NCBI GenBank assembly: GCA_046596055.1
Contig: JBKJNH010000189.1
Location: 1 to 19,967 of the forward strand
DNA: 19,967 nt
Direction of reading: 5' to 3'
DNA from: JANPEF01 sp046596055
GTDB lineage: Bacteria; Eisenbacteria; RBG-16-71-46; DASYSL01
Position numbers and translations under genes: made by a program. The notes beneath the pieces were generated by a model. That model did not search any database. It saw only the letters and a list, made by a program, of their open reading frames with translations, and had not been told where the DNA came from. Below are positions 5,917 to 13,536 of the stretch, in pieces (the first letter of the stretch is position 1; each line of letters opens with the position of its first letter).

Positions 5917-7770
5917 ATGATCCGTCGCCGTCTCGCTCCCCTGCTCAATCCCACGCAGCCCTCGGTCCGTCGCCGTGTCGTGGCGCTGGCCATGCTGGGC
6001 GTCGGCCTTCCCGTTCTGTTCCTCGCGGGCATCGGCCTGCTGCAGACCAGCGGCGTGGCGCGCTTCCTCCGGGAGACGACGGTCGAGTACGGACATTACG
6101 CCGGGATCCTCGTGGGCAACGCGCTGCAGGAGGACGTCGCCCGCCGCGCCTCCGACGCCGCCGAGCGTTCGCGCCTCGCCGCGACGTGGGGCGGCGCGTC
6201 GCCCGACTTCATCGCGCTGCTGGTCAGCGAAGACCCGCTGTTCACCGAGCCGTTCATCACGCCAATCGAGGTCGTGCGGGCGCGCCTGGATTCGATCGGC
6301 GTCTTTGCCAGCCCGATTCCCGACGACCTGCCCGCCGGCACGAGCACGGCGCCCGGCGCGGACGAGACGATCCCGCCGCCCGCGTCGCAGGAAGGCCCTG
6401 GCGGCGCATTCGGCGTGCTGCCCGACGGCGCGAAACCGGTGAGCCGGCCACGGGCCGACGCCGCGCCCAATCCGGCCGACGCGCGCATCGTCGCGGTGCC
6501 GGTGGCGCGCGAACGCGCCGACAGCCTCGACGGCGGCATCGCGCTGCCCGCGGGCGTGTGGCGGCGGCTGATGACCGCGCGCAACGACACGATGATGGTC
6601 GTCCTGGGCTCGTCGCGCGGCGACAGCGCGACGGCCGGCAAGGGCACGTTTCTCGTGTTTCCACTGCTTGGCTTTCCGCAGCGCACGGTGGCGATCGCCG
6701 GATGGCGCTTCGATCCCAAGAGCCTGACGCAGGACGAGCTGTCGGCCATCGTCGAGCGCGAGGTGTATCGCGATCGTCGCGTGTTCCGCGGCGACGTGAT
6801 GCAGAAGAGCCTGGCGCTCCTGCTCTACGACGAAGCCGGCAACGAGATGTTCCGCTCGCGCGAGATCGGCCGCATGGACCCGCGCATCGTGCATCCGATC
6901 GGCGACCTGCTGCCCGGCTGGACGGTCGTCGCCACCCCCAGCAAGGACAACGCGTTCACGACGATCCAGCGCTTCATCGCCGGCGAGTACATCCTGGTGA
7001 TCGGGCTGTTGCTCCTGTCGATGATCGCGCTTGGCCTGGCCCTGCGCCTGGCCGTGCAGCAGGTCGAGGTGGCCGAGCTCAAGTCGAGCTTCCTCGCCAA
7101 CGTGACGCACGAGCTCAAGACTCCGCTGGCGATGATCCGCATGGCGTCCGAGACCCTGGAACTGGGGCGCGTGCGCAACGAGGAGGACTCGAAGCGCTTT
7201 CTCGCGGTGATCGGGCGCGAGTGCCGGCGACTCACGCACATGATCAACAACGTGCTCGACTTCGCGAAGATCGAGGAGGGCAAGCGCGAGTTCTTCTTCG
7301 CGCCCGGGGATCTCAAGCGCGTGGTCAAGGACTCGATCGAGATCTTCGAGCCGCAGTTCAAGCAGGGTGGTTTCGCCGTGAGCGTGGATGTGCCGGAGAC
7401 GATGCCGCCCGTCGAGATGGACTCGCAGGCGATCGCGCAGTGCGTGATCAACCTGGTCGACAACGCGATCAAGTACGCGGGCGACACGAAGGAGATCGCG
7501 ATCCGGGTCTCCTCCAACGAGGACGGCCGCGCCCGGGTCGCGGTGAGCGATCGCGGAATCGGCGTGGCCCCGCGCGACGCCGAGCGCATCTTCGAGAAGT
7601 TCACCCGCGCCGAGACGGGTCTGGTGCACAATGTGAAAGGCTCCGGGTTGGGGCTCGCCCTGGTCCGGCACATCGCCCGCGCCCACGGGGGCGATGTCCT
7701 TTTGAAGAGCATCCCAGGAGAAGGCAGCACGTTCACGCTCGAGTTGCCGCTCGAGCAGCCGCAGCGGTGA
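5917..7770 (+). CDS. Membrane sensor histidine kinase
   Basis: A 617-residue two-component sensor kinase. Membrane segments at about 20-42 and 357-378 enclose a roughly 315-residue extracytoplasmic sensor that matches no domain I know. It contains a Pro/Ala-rich, probably unstructured stretch at about 132-190. There is no HAMP domain; a short helix leads straight to the HisKA domain, whose phospho-acceptor is H398 in VTHELKTPL. The HATPase domain has the N box (N512, D515, N516 in INLVDNAIKY), the G1 box DRGIG (545-549), the F box FEKF and the G2 box GSGLGL (575-580), so it should be active. The response regulator starts 46 bases downstream and is the likely partner. The stimulus is unknown; the Cys-rich exported protein just upstream could belong to the same sensing unit. 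Confidence 0.93.
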   Translation: MIRRRLAPLLNPTQPSVRRRVVALAMLGVGLPVLFLAGIGLLQTSGVARFLRETTVEYGHYAGILVGNALQEDVARRASDAAERSRLAATWGGASPDFIALLVSEDPLFTEPFITPIEVVRARLDSIGVFASPIPDDLPAGTSTAPGADETIPPPASQEGPGGAFGVLPDGAKPVSRPRADAAPNPADARIVAVPVARERADSLDGGIALPAGVWRRLMTARNDTMMVVLGSSRGDSATAGKGTFLVFPLLGFPQRTVAIAGWRFDPKSLTQDELSAIVEREVYRDRRVFRGDVMQKSLALLLYDEAGNEMFRSREIGRMDPRIVHPIGDLLPGWTVVATPSKDNAFTTIQRFIAGEYILVIGLLLLSMIALGLALRLAVQQVEVAELKSSFLANVTHELKTPLAMIRMASETLELGRVRNEEDSKRFLAVIGRECRRLTHMINNVLDFAKIEEGKREFFFAPGDLKRVVKDSIEIFEPQFKQGGFAVSVDVPETMPPVEMDSQAIAQCVINLVDNAIKYAGDTKEIAIRVSSNEDGRARVAVSDRGIGVAPRDAERIFEKFTRAETGLVHNVKGSGLGLALVRHIARAHGGDVLLKSIPGEGSTFTLELPLEQPQR

Positions 7771-7816
7771 GCCGCGCGACTGCGGCCTGAGCCGCACGCG
7801 CCGAGGAGGAATCGGA

Positions 7817-8518
7817 ATGGCCGCGAAGATCCTGATCGTCGAGGACGAGCCCGGGCTGCTCGAGGGGCTGCAGCACAACTTCCAGTTCGAGGGCTACGAG
7901 GTGGTCACCGCCGCGAACGGTCGCGACGGCCTCAAGTCCGCACTGAAGGAAAAGCCCGACCTTGTCGTGCTCGATCTCATGCTGCCCGAGAAGTCCGGCT
8001 TCGACGTGCTCAAGGAGTTCCGTGAGCGGAACGCGGCCACGCCGGTGCTCATCCTCACCGCGCGCAACTTCGAGGCCGACATCGTCAAGGGCTTCGACCT
8101 GGGCGCCGACGACTACGTGACCAAGCCGTTCAGCGTGGCCGAACTCCTGGCCCGCGTTCGCGCCCTGCTCAAGCGCGCCCCGGCCGTCGACGAGGCCGGC
8201 CTGCAGACGCCCGGCACCGTCACCTTCGGCGACGTCTCGATGGACCTCACCAACCGCGAGGTGAAAAAGAACGGCGAGTTGCTCCAGCTCTCGTTCAAGG
8301 AGTTCGAGCTCCTCAAGTACCTGTCGGTCCGCCGCGGCAAGACGATCTCGCGCGACGAACTCCTGCAGGAGATCTGGGGAGTCGATGTCGAGGCCGGCGT
8401 GACGACGCGCACGGTCGACACCCACATCGCGAACATCCGCGGCAAGCTCGCCGGCGGCGAAATCGACCGCCCGTTCATCGTCACCGTGCACAAGGTCGGG
8501 TACAAGTTCGTGGGGTGA
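7817..8518 (+). CDS. OmpR/PhoB-family response regulator
   Basis: A 233-residue DNA-binding response regulator with an N-terminal receiver domain (about 4-118) and a C-terminal winged-helix trans_reg_C domain (about 135-231). The receiver has the acidic pair E9 and D10 in VEDE, the phospho-acceptor D53 in VLDLMLP, T81 in LTARN and K103 in YVTKPF, all the residues needed for phosphorylation. The output domain has the usual FKEFELLKYL and TVDTHIANIRGKL helices and the terminal hairpin VHKVGYKFVG. A strong GAGGAGG ribosome site lies about 7 bases before the ATG. It should receive phosphate from the kinase encoded immediately upstream. Its target genes are unknown; the co-directional propeller gene 101 bases downstream is one candidate. 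Confidence 0.95.
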   Translation: MAAKILIVEDEPGLLEGLQHNFQFEGYEVVTAANGRDGLKSALKEKPDLVVLDLMLPEKSGFDVLKEFRERNAATPVLILTARNFEADIVKGFDLGADDYVTKPFSVAELLARVRALLKRAPAVDEAGLQTPGTVTFGDVSMDLTNREVKKNGELLQLSFKEFELLKYLSVRRGKTISRDELLQEIWGVDVEAGVTTRTVDTHIANIRGKLAGGEIDRPFIVTVHKVGYKFVG

Positions 8519-8619
8519 GGCTCGATCACTGCGCCGACCTGACCGGTGCCGTTCGCGCGAGGTCATGTGTCGTCCCTAAACCAATGAGCCATGGTGTCGT
8601 GGTTCAAGGTGCTCCTGCC

Positions 8620-9576
8620 ATGTCGAACGTCATGTCGAGCATGCGCCAGCGCATGTTGATCTGCACACTCGCGCTGCTCTTCGCGCTGCTCCTGTTCCCG
8701 GGTGGGCTCGGCGCCCAGGAGCCCCGCCGAACTCGCGACGTCAACCACACCCTTCCCGTCGTCTCCGCCGACGGCGGCCTGGTGTTCTTCATCGGCAGCG
8801 GGCAGGGCACGGACAATCTCTACGTCGTTCGGCCCGACGGAACGGGCGAGAAGCGCCTGACCCATGACGGCGCTCATCTCCCGCGGTGGATCGGGAGTCC
8901 CGGCGAGCTCACCTTCGCAGGGCCCAACACGAGTCCCGACTCGGGCCGCGTGTTCGCGATGAAGACCGACGGATCGGACCGCCGGGTTCTGGCTTCGATC
9001 CAGGGTCGCAGCCCGGTTCTCTCGCCGGACGGGACGCGCATTGCGTTCCTGGTCGGTCCCTTGCGCACCACCGAGATTTGGGTGGCGAGCGTGGACGGCA
9101 CGGCGGCGCGCAAGGTCGCCGGCGGCCCCCCAATCTCGGCATGGAATCCGGCGTGGTCCCCGGACGGCAGCCGCATCGCTTACACGTACGGCGACTCGAC
9201 CCAGCGAATGCAGATCCACATCGTCAAGGTCGTGGCTTCCATCCGTGACACCGCCATCACGGACACGCTGGACGCCCTCGTCGCGTGGCAGATGCCGGCG
9301 TGGTCGCCCGACGGCAGCAAGCTCGCGATGCAGTGGAACAAGGACCTGGGGCTGGGCAGCGGGATCGCGGTGATCGACCTGGCGAAACGGACGTTCCGGC
9401 TCAACGAAATTCCGCCCCGCCAGGGACGCGAGCCCGTGCGCGACGAGATGCCGTCGTGGTTTCCCGACGGCCGTCAGATCATCTTCCGCAGCAATCGATC
9501 CGGAAACGTCGACCTGTGGATGATGGCGGAGGATGGCACCGGCGTTCGGCAGGTGACGGGAGTCGATCGGCGCTAG
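8620..9576 (+). CDS. Exported TolB-like PD40 beta-propeller protein
   Basis: A 318-residue exported protein made almost wholly of TolB/WD40-like PD40 blades. Residues 1 to about 33 form a signal peptide ending at LGAQE. Blade motifs recur: VSADGGLVFF, LSPDGTRIAF, WSPDGSRIAYTY, WSPDGSKLAMQW and WFPDGRQIIFRS, each followed by a strand such as DLWMMAEDGTG. In TolB this fold binds Pal and other envelope proteins; free-standing propellers like this are usually of unknown role, and tolB itself is not implied because the N-terminal TolB domain is absent. ATG 8620 was chosen because AAGGTG lies 8 bases upstream and the signal peptide then begins close to the N-terminus; in-frame ATGs at 8515 and 8584 are less likely. 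It probably belongs to the two-component block. Confidence 0.8.
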   Translation: MSNVMSSMRQRMLICTLALLFALLLFPGGLGAQEPRRTRDVNHTLPVVSADGGLVFFIGSGQGTDNLYVVRPDGTGEKRLTHDGAHLPRWIGSPGELTFAGPNTSPDSGRVFAMKTDGSDRRVLASIQGRSPVLSPDGTRIAFLVGPLRTTEIWVASVDGTAARKVAGGPPISAWNPAWSPDGSRIAYTYGDSTQRMQIHIVKVVASIRDTAITDTLDALVAWQMPAWSPDGSKLAMQWNKDLGLGSGIAVIDLAKRTFRLNEIPPRQGREPVRDEMPSWFPDGRQIIFRSNRSGNVDLWMMAEDGTGVRQVTGVDRR

Positions 9577-10185
9577 CACGCCGGGCGGCAACGGATGTGA
9601 TCCGGCGAAATCGTACGTTCAGCCCACTTCACCTCGCCTGAGATAGGTGAATTGGGCTGAAAGTGGGCTGCAGGAAGGGGACTCGACCGACCTCACCAAA
9701 GCGCCGGACGAGGGGTCCGAGATCGCTTCACGCGCCTCAGGCTCCCCCCGTCGGTTTCACGCTCTGCTTTCTGCGAAACCCCTCATCCGGCGGGGCGACC
9801 CTTTCGGGCCGCCCTCCGTGGACCTCGCTCACTGCTGTCCACGCCCCTCTGCTATTGCACGCCACGTGCCACGCGCGGCGGGGGGCGTTGGCGGAGTGAC
9901 CGGCGCGATGCCACTCGCACGGAACCCGCTCTGATCGCGGTCCTCGTGTGGCTGTGTCTCTCCTTAAACCGGATTCGGTTCCGCCGTGGCGTGAATCCGT
10001 TACAGCGGGACCTCTGCGGAAGCCCGCGAGAACCGCGGAATTCCCCGGGCCCGCGCGACGATGCAGGCGCTGCCTCGCGGGGTCACTACCGCCCGGCGAG
10101 CCATCTGACGCATACTTACGCGCCTTGATCCCCCGGAGCCGAGCCCGGCCCGGGTCTTGCCACGATCCGCCGGGGAGGCACGCGC
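9577..10185. other. 609-bp intergenic region without a recognisable gene
   Basis: No open frame here has convincing coding character; the longest on + (9647-9934) gives a low-complexity product with no known motif. The region holds the 9618-9661 hairpin, a weaker G+C-rich stem-loop at about 9787-9818 around a CTTTC loop, and a small AACCG/CGGTT stem at 9967-9980. A CATACT hexamer at 10111-10116 could be a -10 for the downstream operon, but no -35 is seen. I find no tRNA, known riboswitch or insertion-sequence end. Its base composition looks less biased than the genes, as expected of noncoding sequence or decayed remnants. Confidence 0.6.
9618..9661 (+). terminator. Strong stem-loop after the PD40 gene, possible terminator
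   Basis: Two 17-base arms (9618-9634 and 9645-9661) pair with a single C/A mismatch around a 10-base loop. The stem starts 42 bases after the PD40 stop codon. No T-run follows on either strand, so it is not a classical intrinsic terminator. It may end or protect the upstream transcript, or serve as a binding site. Confidence 0.45.
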
Positions 10186-13100
10186 ATGCGCTCGCTCCGA
10201 GCGGCGTGGTCGGCCTCCGTTTCGTTTCACTCCGAGGACAGGATGTCGCTCGTTCGCCGCACTTCCATTCATGCCGTGGTCGCGTTCGCGGTCGCCCTTG
10301 CCCTCGTGGCCGGGGCGGCGACGGGTGCGCTTGCGCAGACGGGCGTGTGGCGGCAGGTCGGGCCGCCGGGCGGGGAGGTCACGAGCGTCGCGCTCGGCGA
10401 CAGCGGGTCCGTGCTGCTCACCGGCGCGTTGGGTGGGTTCCGCTACGATGGCCTGCGCTCGCGGCGCGTGCCGATCTTCGCGCCGGGCGCGGACTCCCTG
10501 TCGGGCAGCGCGATCCTCGAGGCGCGCAATGGGGACTTGTGGGTCGCATCCCTGTCCTCGGGCAACGACGGCAACGGTCTCTATCGGTTGCGCCCGAACG
10601 GCACGATCGACCGCTTCACCGCGGCGTCGGGGCTCGGCAACTCGCTCAGCGACCAGGTGCTCGACCTCGCCGAGACGCCCGACGGCGCGATCTGGGCGGG
10701 GCTCAACAACGGTGGCCTGTCGCGCTTCGACGGCACCACGTGGACGACGATCACCACCGACCAGGGCCTGCCGACGATGACCGTGAAGTCGATCGCGGTC
10801 GATCCGGCCGACGGATCGCTGTGGGTCGGCACGCTCGGCGTGAATGCGGGTCTCGCGCACATCGTCGGCGGCACGGTCGCCGCCGTGATCCGCGGTTTCA
10901 CGCTCACGGCCTCGACCAACGTGCGCGCCGTCCTCGTCACCCGCGATCGCGACGTGTGGGTGGGGTCGGATGCGGGGCTTGGCCGACTGAATGGCGCGGC
11001 GTTCGACGAGTATGGCGCGGGCACGTCGGTCACGGCGCTGGCCGAGGGCGCGCACGGCGAGTTGTGGTTCGGCACGGGCAACCAGGGCGTCGGACGCTGG
11101 GATGCCGGGCAGTTGCGGCTCCTGCCGTCGGGCCCGCCCTCGGGCGTGATCCGCGACGTCCTGGTCGACCCCGCCGGTGTCCTGTGGGTCGCGACGGGCG
11201 GCGGGGCGGCGCGCTTCGAGGGCGCGGCGTGGCTCACCTACAGCAAGTCCGGCCGGCTTCCCGCGAACACGAACGTCTTCGCCGCGTTGCGCGACCGCTC
11301 GAGCGCCGCACTCGGCGACTCGATCGACGCCGACGGCATCGTGTGGATCGGCGGCTCGCCCACGCAGGTGAGCCCGACGCAGCTCCTGAAGCTCGTGCGT
11401 CGGGCGAACGGCCGAATGACGTCGATCGGAACCGAAGACGGCCTCCCTGGCGGGATCCTGCTGGGCCTGACCCCGGCCGACTCGGGCGCGATCTGGTGCG
11501 CGACGGCGACCGGCTCCGGTGGCGGCGTCGCCCGCGTGTCCGCTGCCGGGATCGTGACCCACTCGTTCATCGAACCGGCGACGTTCCCCGCGTCGAGCGT
11601 GTTCGGGTTGGCCGCCGCCGGGAACGGCGCTGCCTGGGCGGCGACGCGGACGGGGGCGGTGCACTTTGACCGCACCGGGTTCGCGACGCTGCCGATCCGT
11701 CCGGGCGCGATTCCCGACGCGGCGCTTGTCGGCGTCGCGGTCGATGGACAGGGGCGCGCATGGTTCGCGAGCGGCCTTCCGCCCACGGGCGTCGATCCTC
11801 GCGCAGCGGCCGGAGCCGTCCGTTTCGACCCGGCGGACTCGAGCTACCTGGTGCTCGACGTCGCCGCCGGAATGCCGACGAACCGCCTGTCCGGCGTGGC
11901 CGTTGCGCCCGACGGCGCCGTGTGGTTCTCGAGTGACGCTGGCGTGATCCGCTTCGACGACGGCGGGCTGCGCACCTTCTCCATCGCGGACGGACTGCCC
12001 ACCGACGACGTCGTCGGGATCGCCGTGTCGCCCGACGGGCGGGTCTGGGCCGCCACCAGCGCGGGCCTCGCGTTCTTCGACGGGACCCAGTGGTCGACGG
12101 CGAACGTCGGCGACGGGCTCGCCGGAACGCTGATGGAAGCCGTGTTCGCCGACAGTGCCGGCGTGCTCGCCTCGTGCGGTCTCGACGGTGTCTCCCTGCA
12201 TCACCCCGATCGCACGCCGCCGCGCGTCGAGATCGCGAGCGCCCCGCCGCCGGCGACCGGCAGCGGCAACGTGCAGTTCGCGCTGCGCGGCGGCGACCTC
12301 GACAGCGACGCCGGCGCGGTCCTGATCTCGACGGAGCTCGTCGGGCGCGCGCCCACGGCGTTCCTGCCCGAGGTGGACGTCGTCGCGCTCGACCTCCTCG
12401 ACGGCGACTACGTGTTCCGCGTGCGGGCCAAGGATCGCGCGCTCAACGAGACGCCCGAGCCGATCGAGTGGGCGTTCACGGTCGATGCGACGCCGCCGCG
12501 GCCCGTGATCGAGCAGCCGGCGTTCAACGCCATCGTCAAGGATACGGTCGACGTGCTGGGTCGCATCGACGACCCGCGCTTCGCCCTGTACCTGGTCGAG
12601 CTGCGCCGCGAGGGCACCGTGGCCTGGGACACGCTGTTCACCTCGCCCGCGCCGCCCTCGCCCGGCGGGCCGCTGTATCGCTGGACGTCGCGCGACGTGA
12701 ACGATGGCGTGTGGGAACTGCGCGTCGGCGTCACCGATAGCCTGGGCCTCATCGGCTATTCGCAGGTGAGCGTGATCGTCGACAACTTCGCGCCGAGCGC
12801 GAGCGTGACGGCGCCCGCGAAGGTCGACCACGTCACCGGCGGGCGCGTGTTCACGACCGGCGGCGAAGTCGAGCTCTACGTTCCGCCGAACGCCTGGCCC
12901 GTCGACCAGATCGTGCGCATCGAGCCGCTCGAGCTGCCGGTCGGCGGCTTCCTGGGCGCGCGTCGTCCGCTCTCGGCGTGGCGGCTGCTGGCCGATGACC
13001 TGACGCTCGACCGGCCCGCGACGCTGTCGATGGCGCTGCCGGTAGGTTCGGCCGTCGCCCCCGTGGCGAGCACCCCCTCGATCCATCGGCTCGTGATCAC

Positions 13101-13536
13101 CGCGACGGACACCACGCTCGTGCCGGTCGGCGGCGCGCTGTCCGACGACGGGACGCGTGTCGTCACGACCATCGACGAACTCGGCTCCTTCGTGCTGGTG
13201 GACGCCCCGCCGGTCGCAGGGGTGGGCTTCGAGGGAGCGCGCGATCTCGACTGCCAGCCGCGCGTGCTGTCGCCGAAGGGCGGCGGGTTCGACGTGCAGA
13301 CGGCGATCTCGTTCGAGCTGGGCCGCCCCGCCACCGGCGCGGTCAAGGTCTACGACCGCGCGGGCCGGCTGGTGAAGGAGGTGGCCGAATCCACCTCGTT
13401 CCTCGCCGGGCGCAACGTCGTCTACTGGAACGGCACGGACGGCGACGGGCAGGTCGTGCCGTCCGGGCTCTACACGGTCGCGGTGCGCTTCGACGGCGAG
13501 ACGTCCGTGCGCACCGTCGTGGTGGCGAACCGATGA
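10186..13536 (+). CDS. Large secreted propeller protein with Ig-like, ZU5-like and FlgD-type C-terminal domains
   Basis: A 1116-residue exported protein. A signal peptide (hydrophobic core VVAFAVALALVAGAA, ending ALAQ near residue 51) precedes a long set of two-component-regulator-type propeller repeats (about 55-690). Their signature recurs as LWVGT, VWVGSDAGL, LWFGTGNQG, LWVATGGG, VWFSSDAG and VWAATSAGL. Next are Ig-like or Y_Y_Y-type beta-sandwiches (about 695-880), a ZU5-like segment (about 885-1005) and a FlgD-type Ig domain (about 1035-1113: VKVYDRAGRLVKEV, then NGTDGDGQVVPSGLY). The last is a common terminal domain of secreted proteins in FCB-group bacteria and resembles sorting domains of type IX secretion cargo. 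ATG 10186 has GGGGAGG at spacing 7; ATG 10243, with GAGG at spacing 5, would give a shorter signal peptide and is a real alternative. No kinase domain is present. It overlaps the next gene by 4 bases. Confidence 0.85.
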   Translation: MRSLRAAWSASVSFHSEDRMSLVRRTSIHAVVAFAVALALVAGAATGALAQTGVWRQVGPPGGEVTSVALGDSGSVLLTGALGGFRYDGLRSRRVPIFAPGADSLSGSAILEARNGDLWVASLSSGNDGNGLYRLRPNGTIDRFTAASGLGNSLSDQVLDLAETPDGAIWAGLNNGGLSRFDGTTWTTITTDQGLPTMTVKSIAVDPADGSLWVGTLGVNAGLAHIVGGTVAAVIRGFTLTASTNVRAVLVTRDRDVWVGSDAGLGRLNGAAFDEYGAGTSVTALAEGAHGELWFGTGNQGVGRWDAGQLRLLPSGPPSGVIRDVLVDPAGVLWVATGGGAARFEGAAWLTYSKSGRLPANTNVFAALRDRSSAALGDSIDADGIVWIGGSPTQVSPTQLLKLVRRANGRMTSIGTEDGLPGGILLGLTPADSGAIWCATATGSGGGVARVSAAGIVTHSFIEPATFPASSVFGLAAAGNGAAWAATRTGAVHFDRTGFATLPIRPGAIPDAALVGVAVDGQGRAWFASGLPPTGVDPRAAAGAVRFDPADSSYLVLDVAAGMPTNRLSGVAVAPDGAVWFSSDAGVIRFDDGGLRTFSIADGLPTDDVVGIAVSPDGRVWAATSAGLAFFDGTQWSTANVGDGLAGTLMEAVFADSAGVLASCGLDGVSLHHPDRTPPRVEIASAPPPATGSGNVQFALRGGDLDSDAGAVLISTELVGRAPTAFLPEVDVVALDLLDGDYVFRVRAKDRALNETPEPIEWAFTVDATPPRPVIEQPAFNAIVKDTVDVLGRIDDPRFALYLVELRREGTVAWDTLFTSPAPPSPGGPLYRWTSRDVNDGVWELRVGVTDSLGLIGYSQVSVIVDNFAPSASVTAPAKVDHVTGGRVFTTGGEVELYVPPNAWPVDQIVRIEPLELPVGGFLGARRPLSAWRLLADDLTLDRPATLSMALPVGSAVAPVASTPSIHRLVITATDTTLVPVGGALSDDGTRVVTTIDELGSFVLVDAPPVAGVGFEGARDLDCQPRVLSPKGGGFDVQTAISFELGRPATGAVKVYDRAGRLVKEVAESTSFLAGRNVVYWNGTDGDGQVVPSGLYTVAVRFDGETSVRTVVVANR

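Noticed and set aside
9647..9934. 95-codon + frame in the 609-bp gap
   Set aside because: No ribosome site, no recognisable motif, and composition unlike the neighbouring genes. It overlaps the hairpin region.
10000..13086. Very long open frame on the minus strand, opposite the propeller gene
   Set aside because: The product is Arg/Gly/Ala/Asp-rich with no motifs. It is the usual antisense shadow in G+C-rich DNA; the + strand has clear domains.
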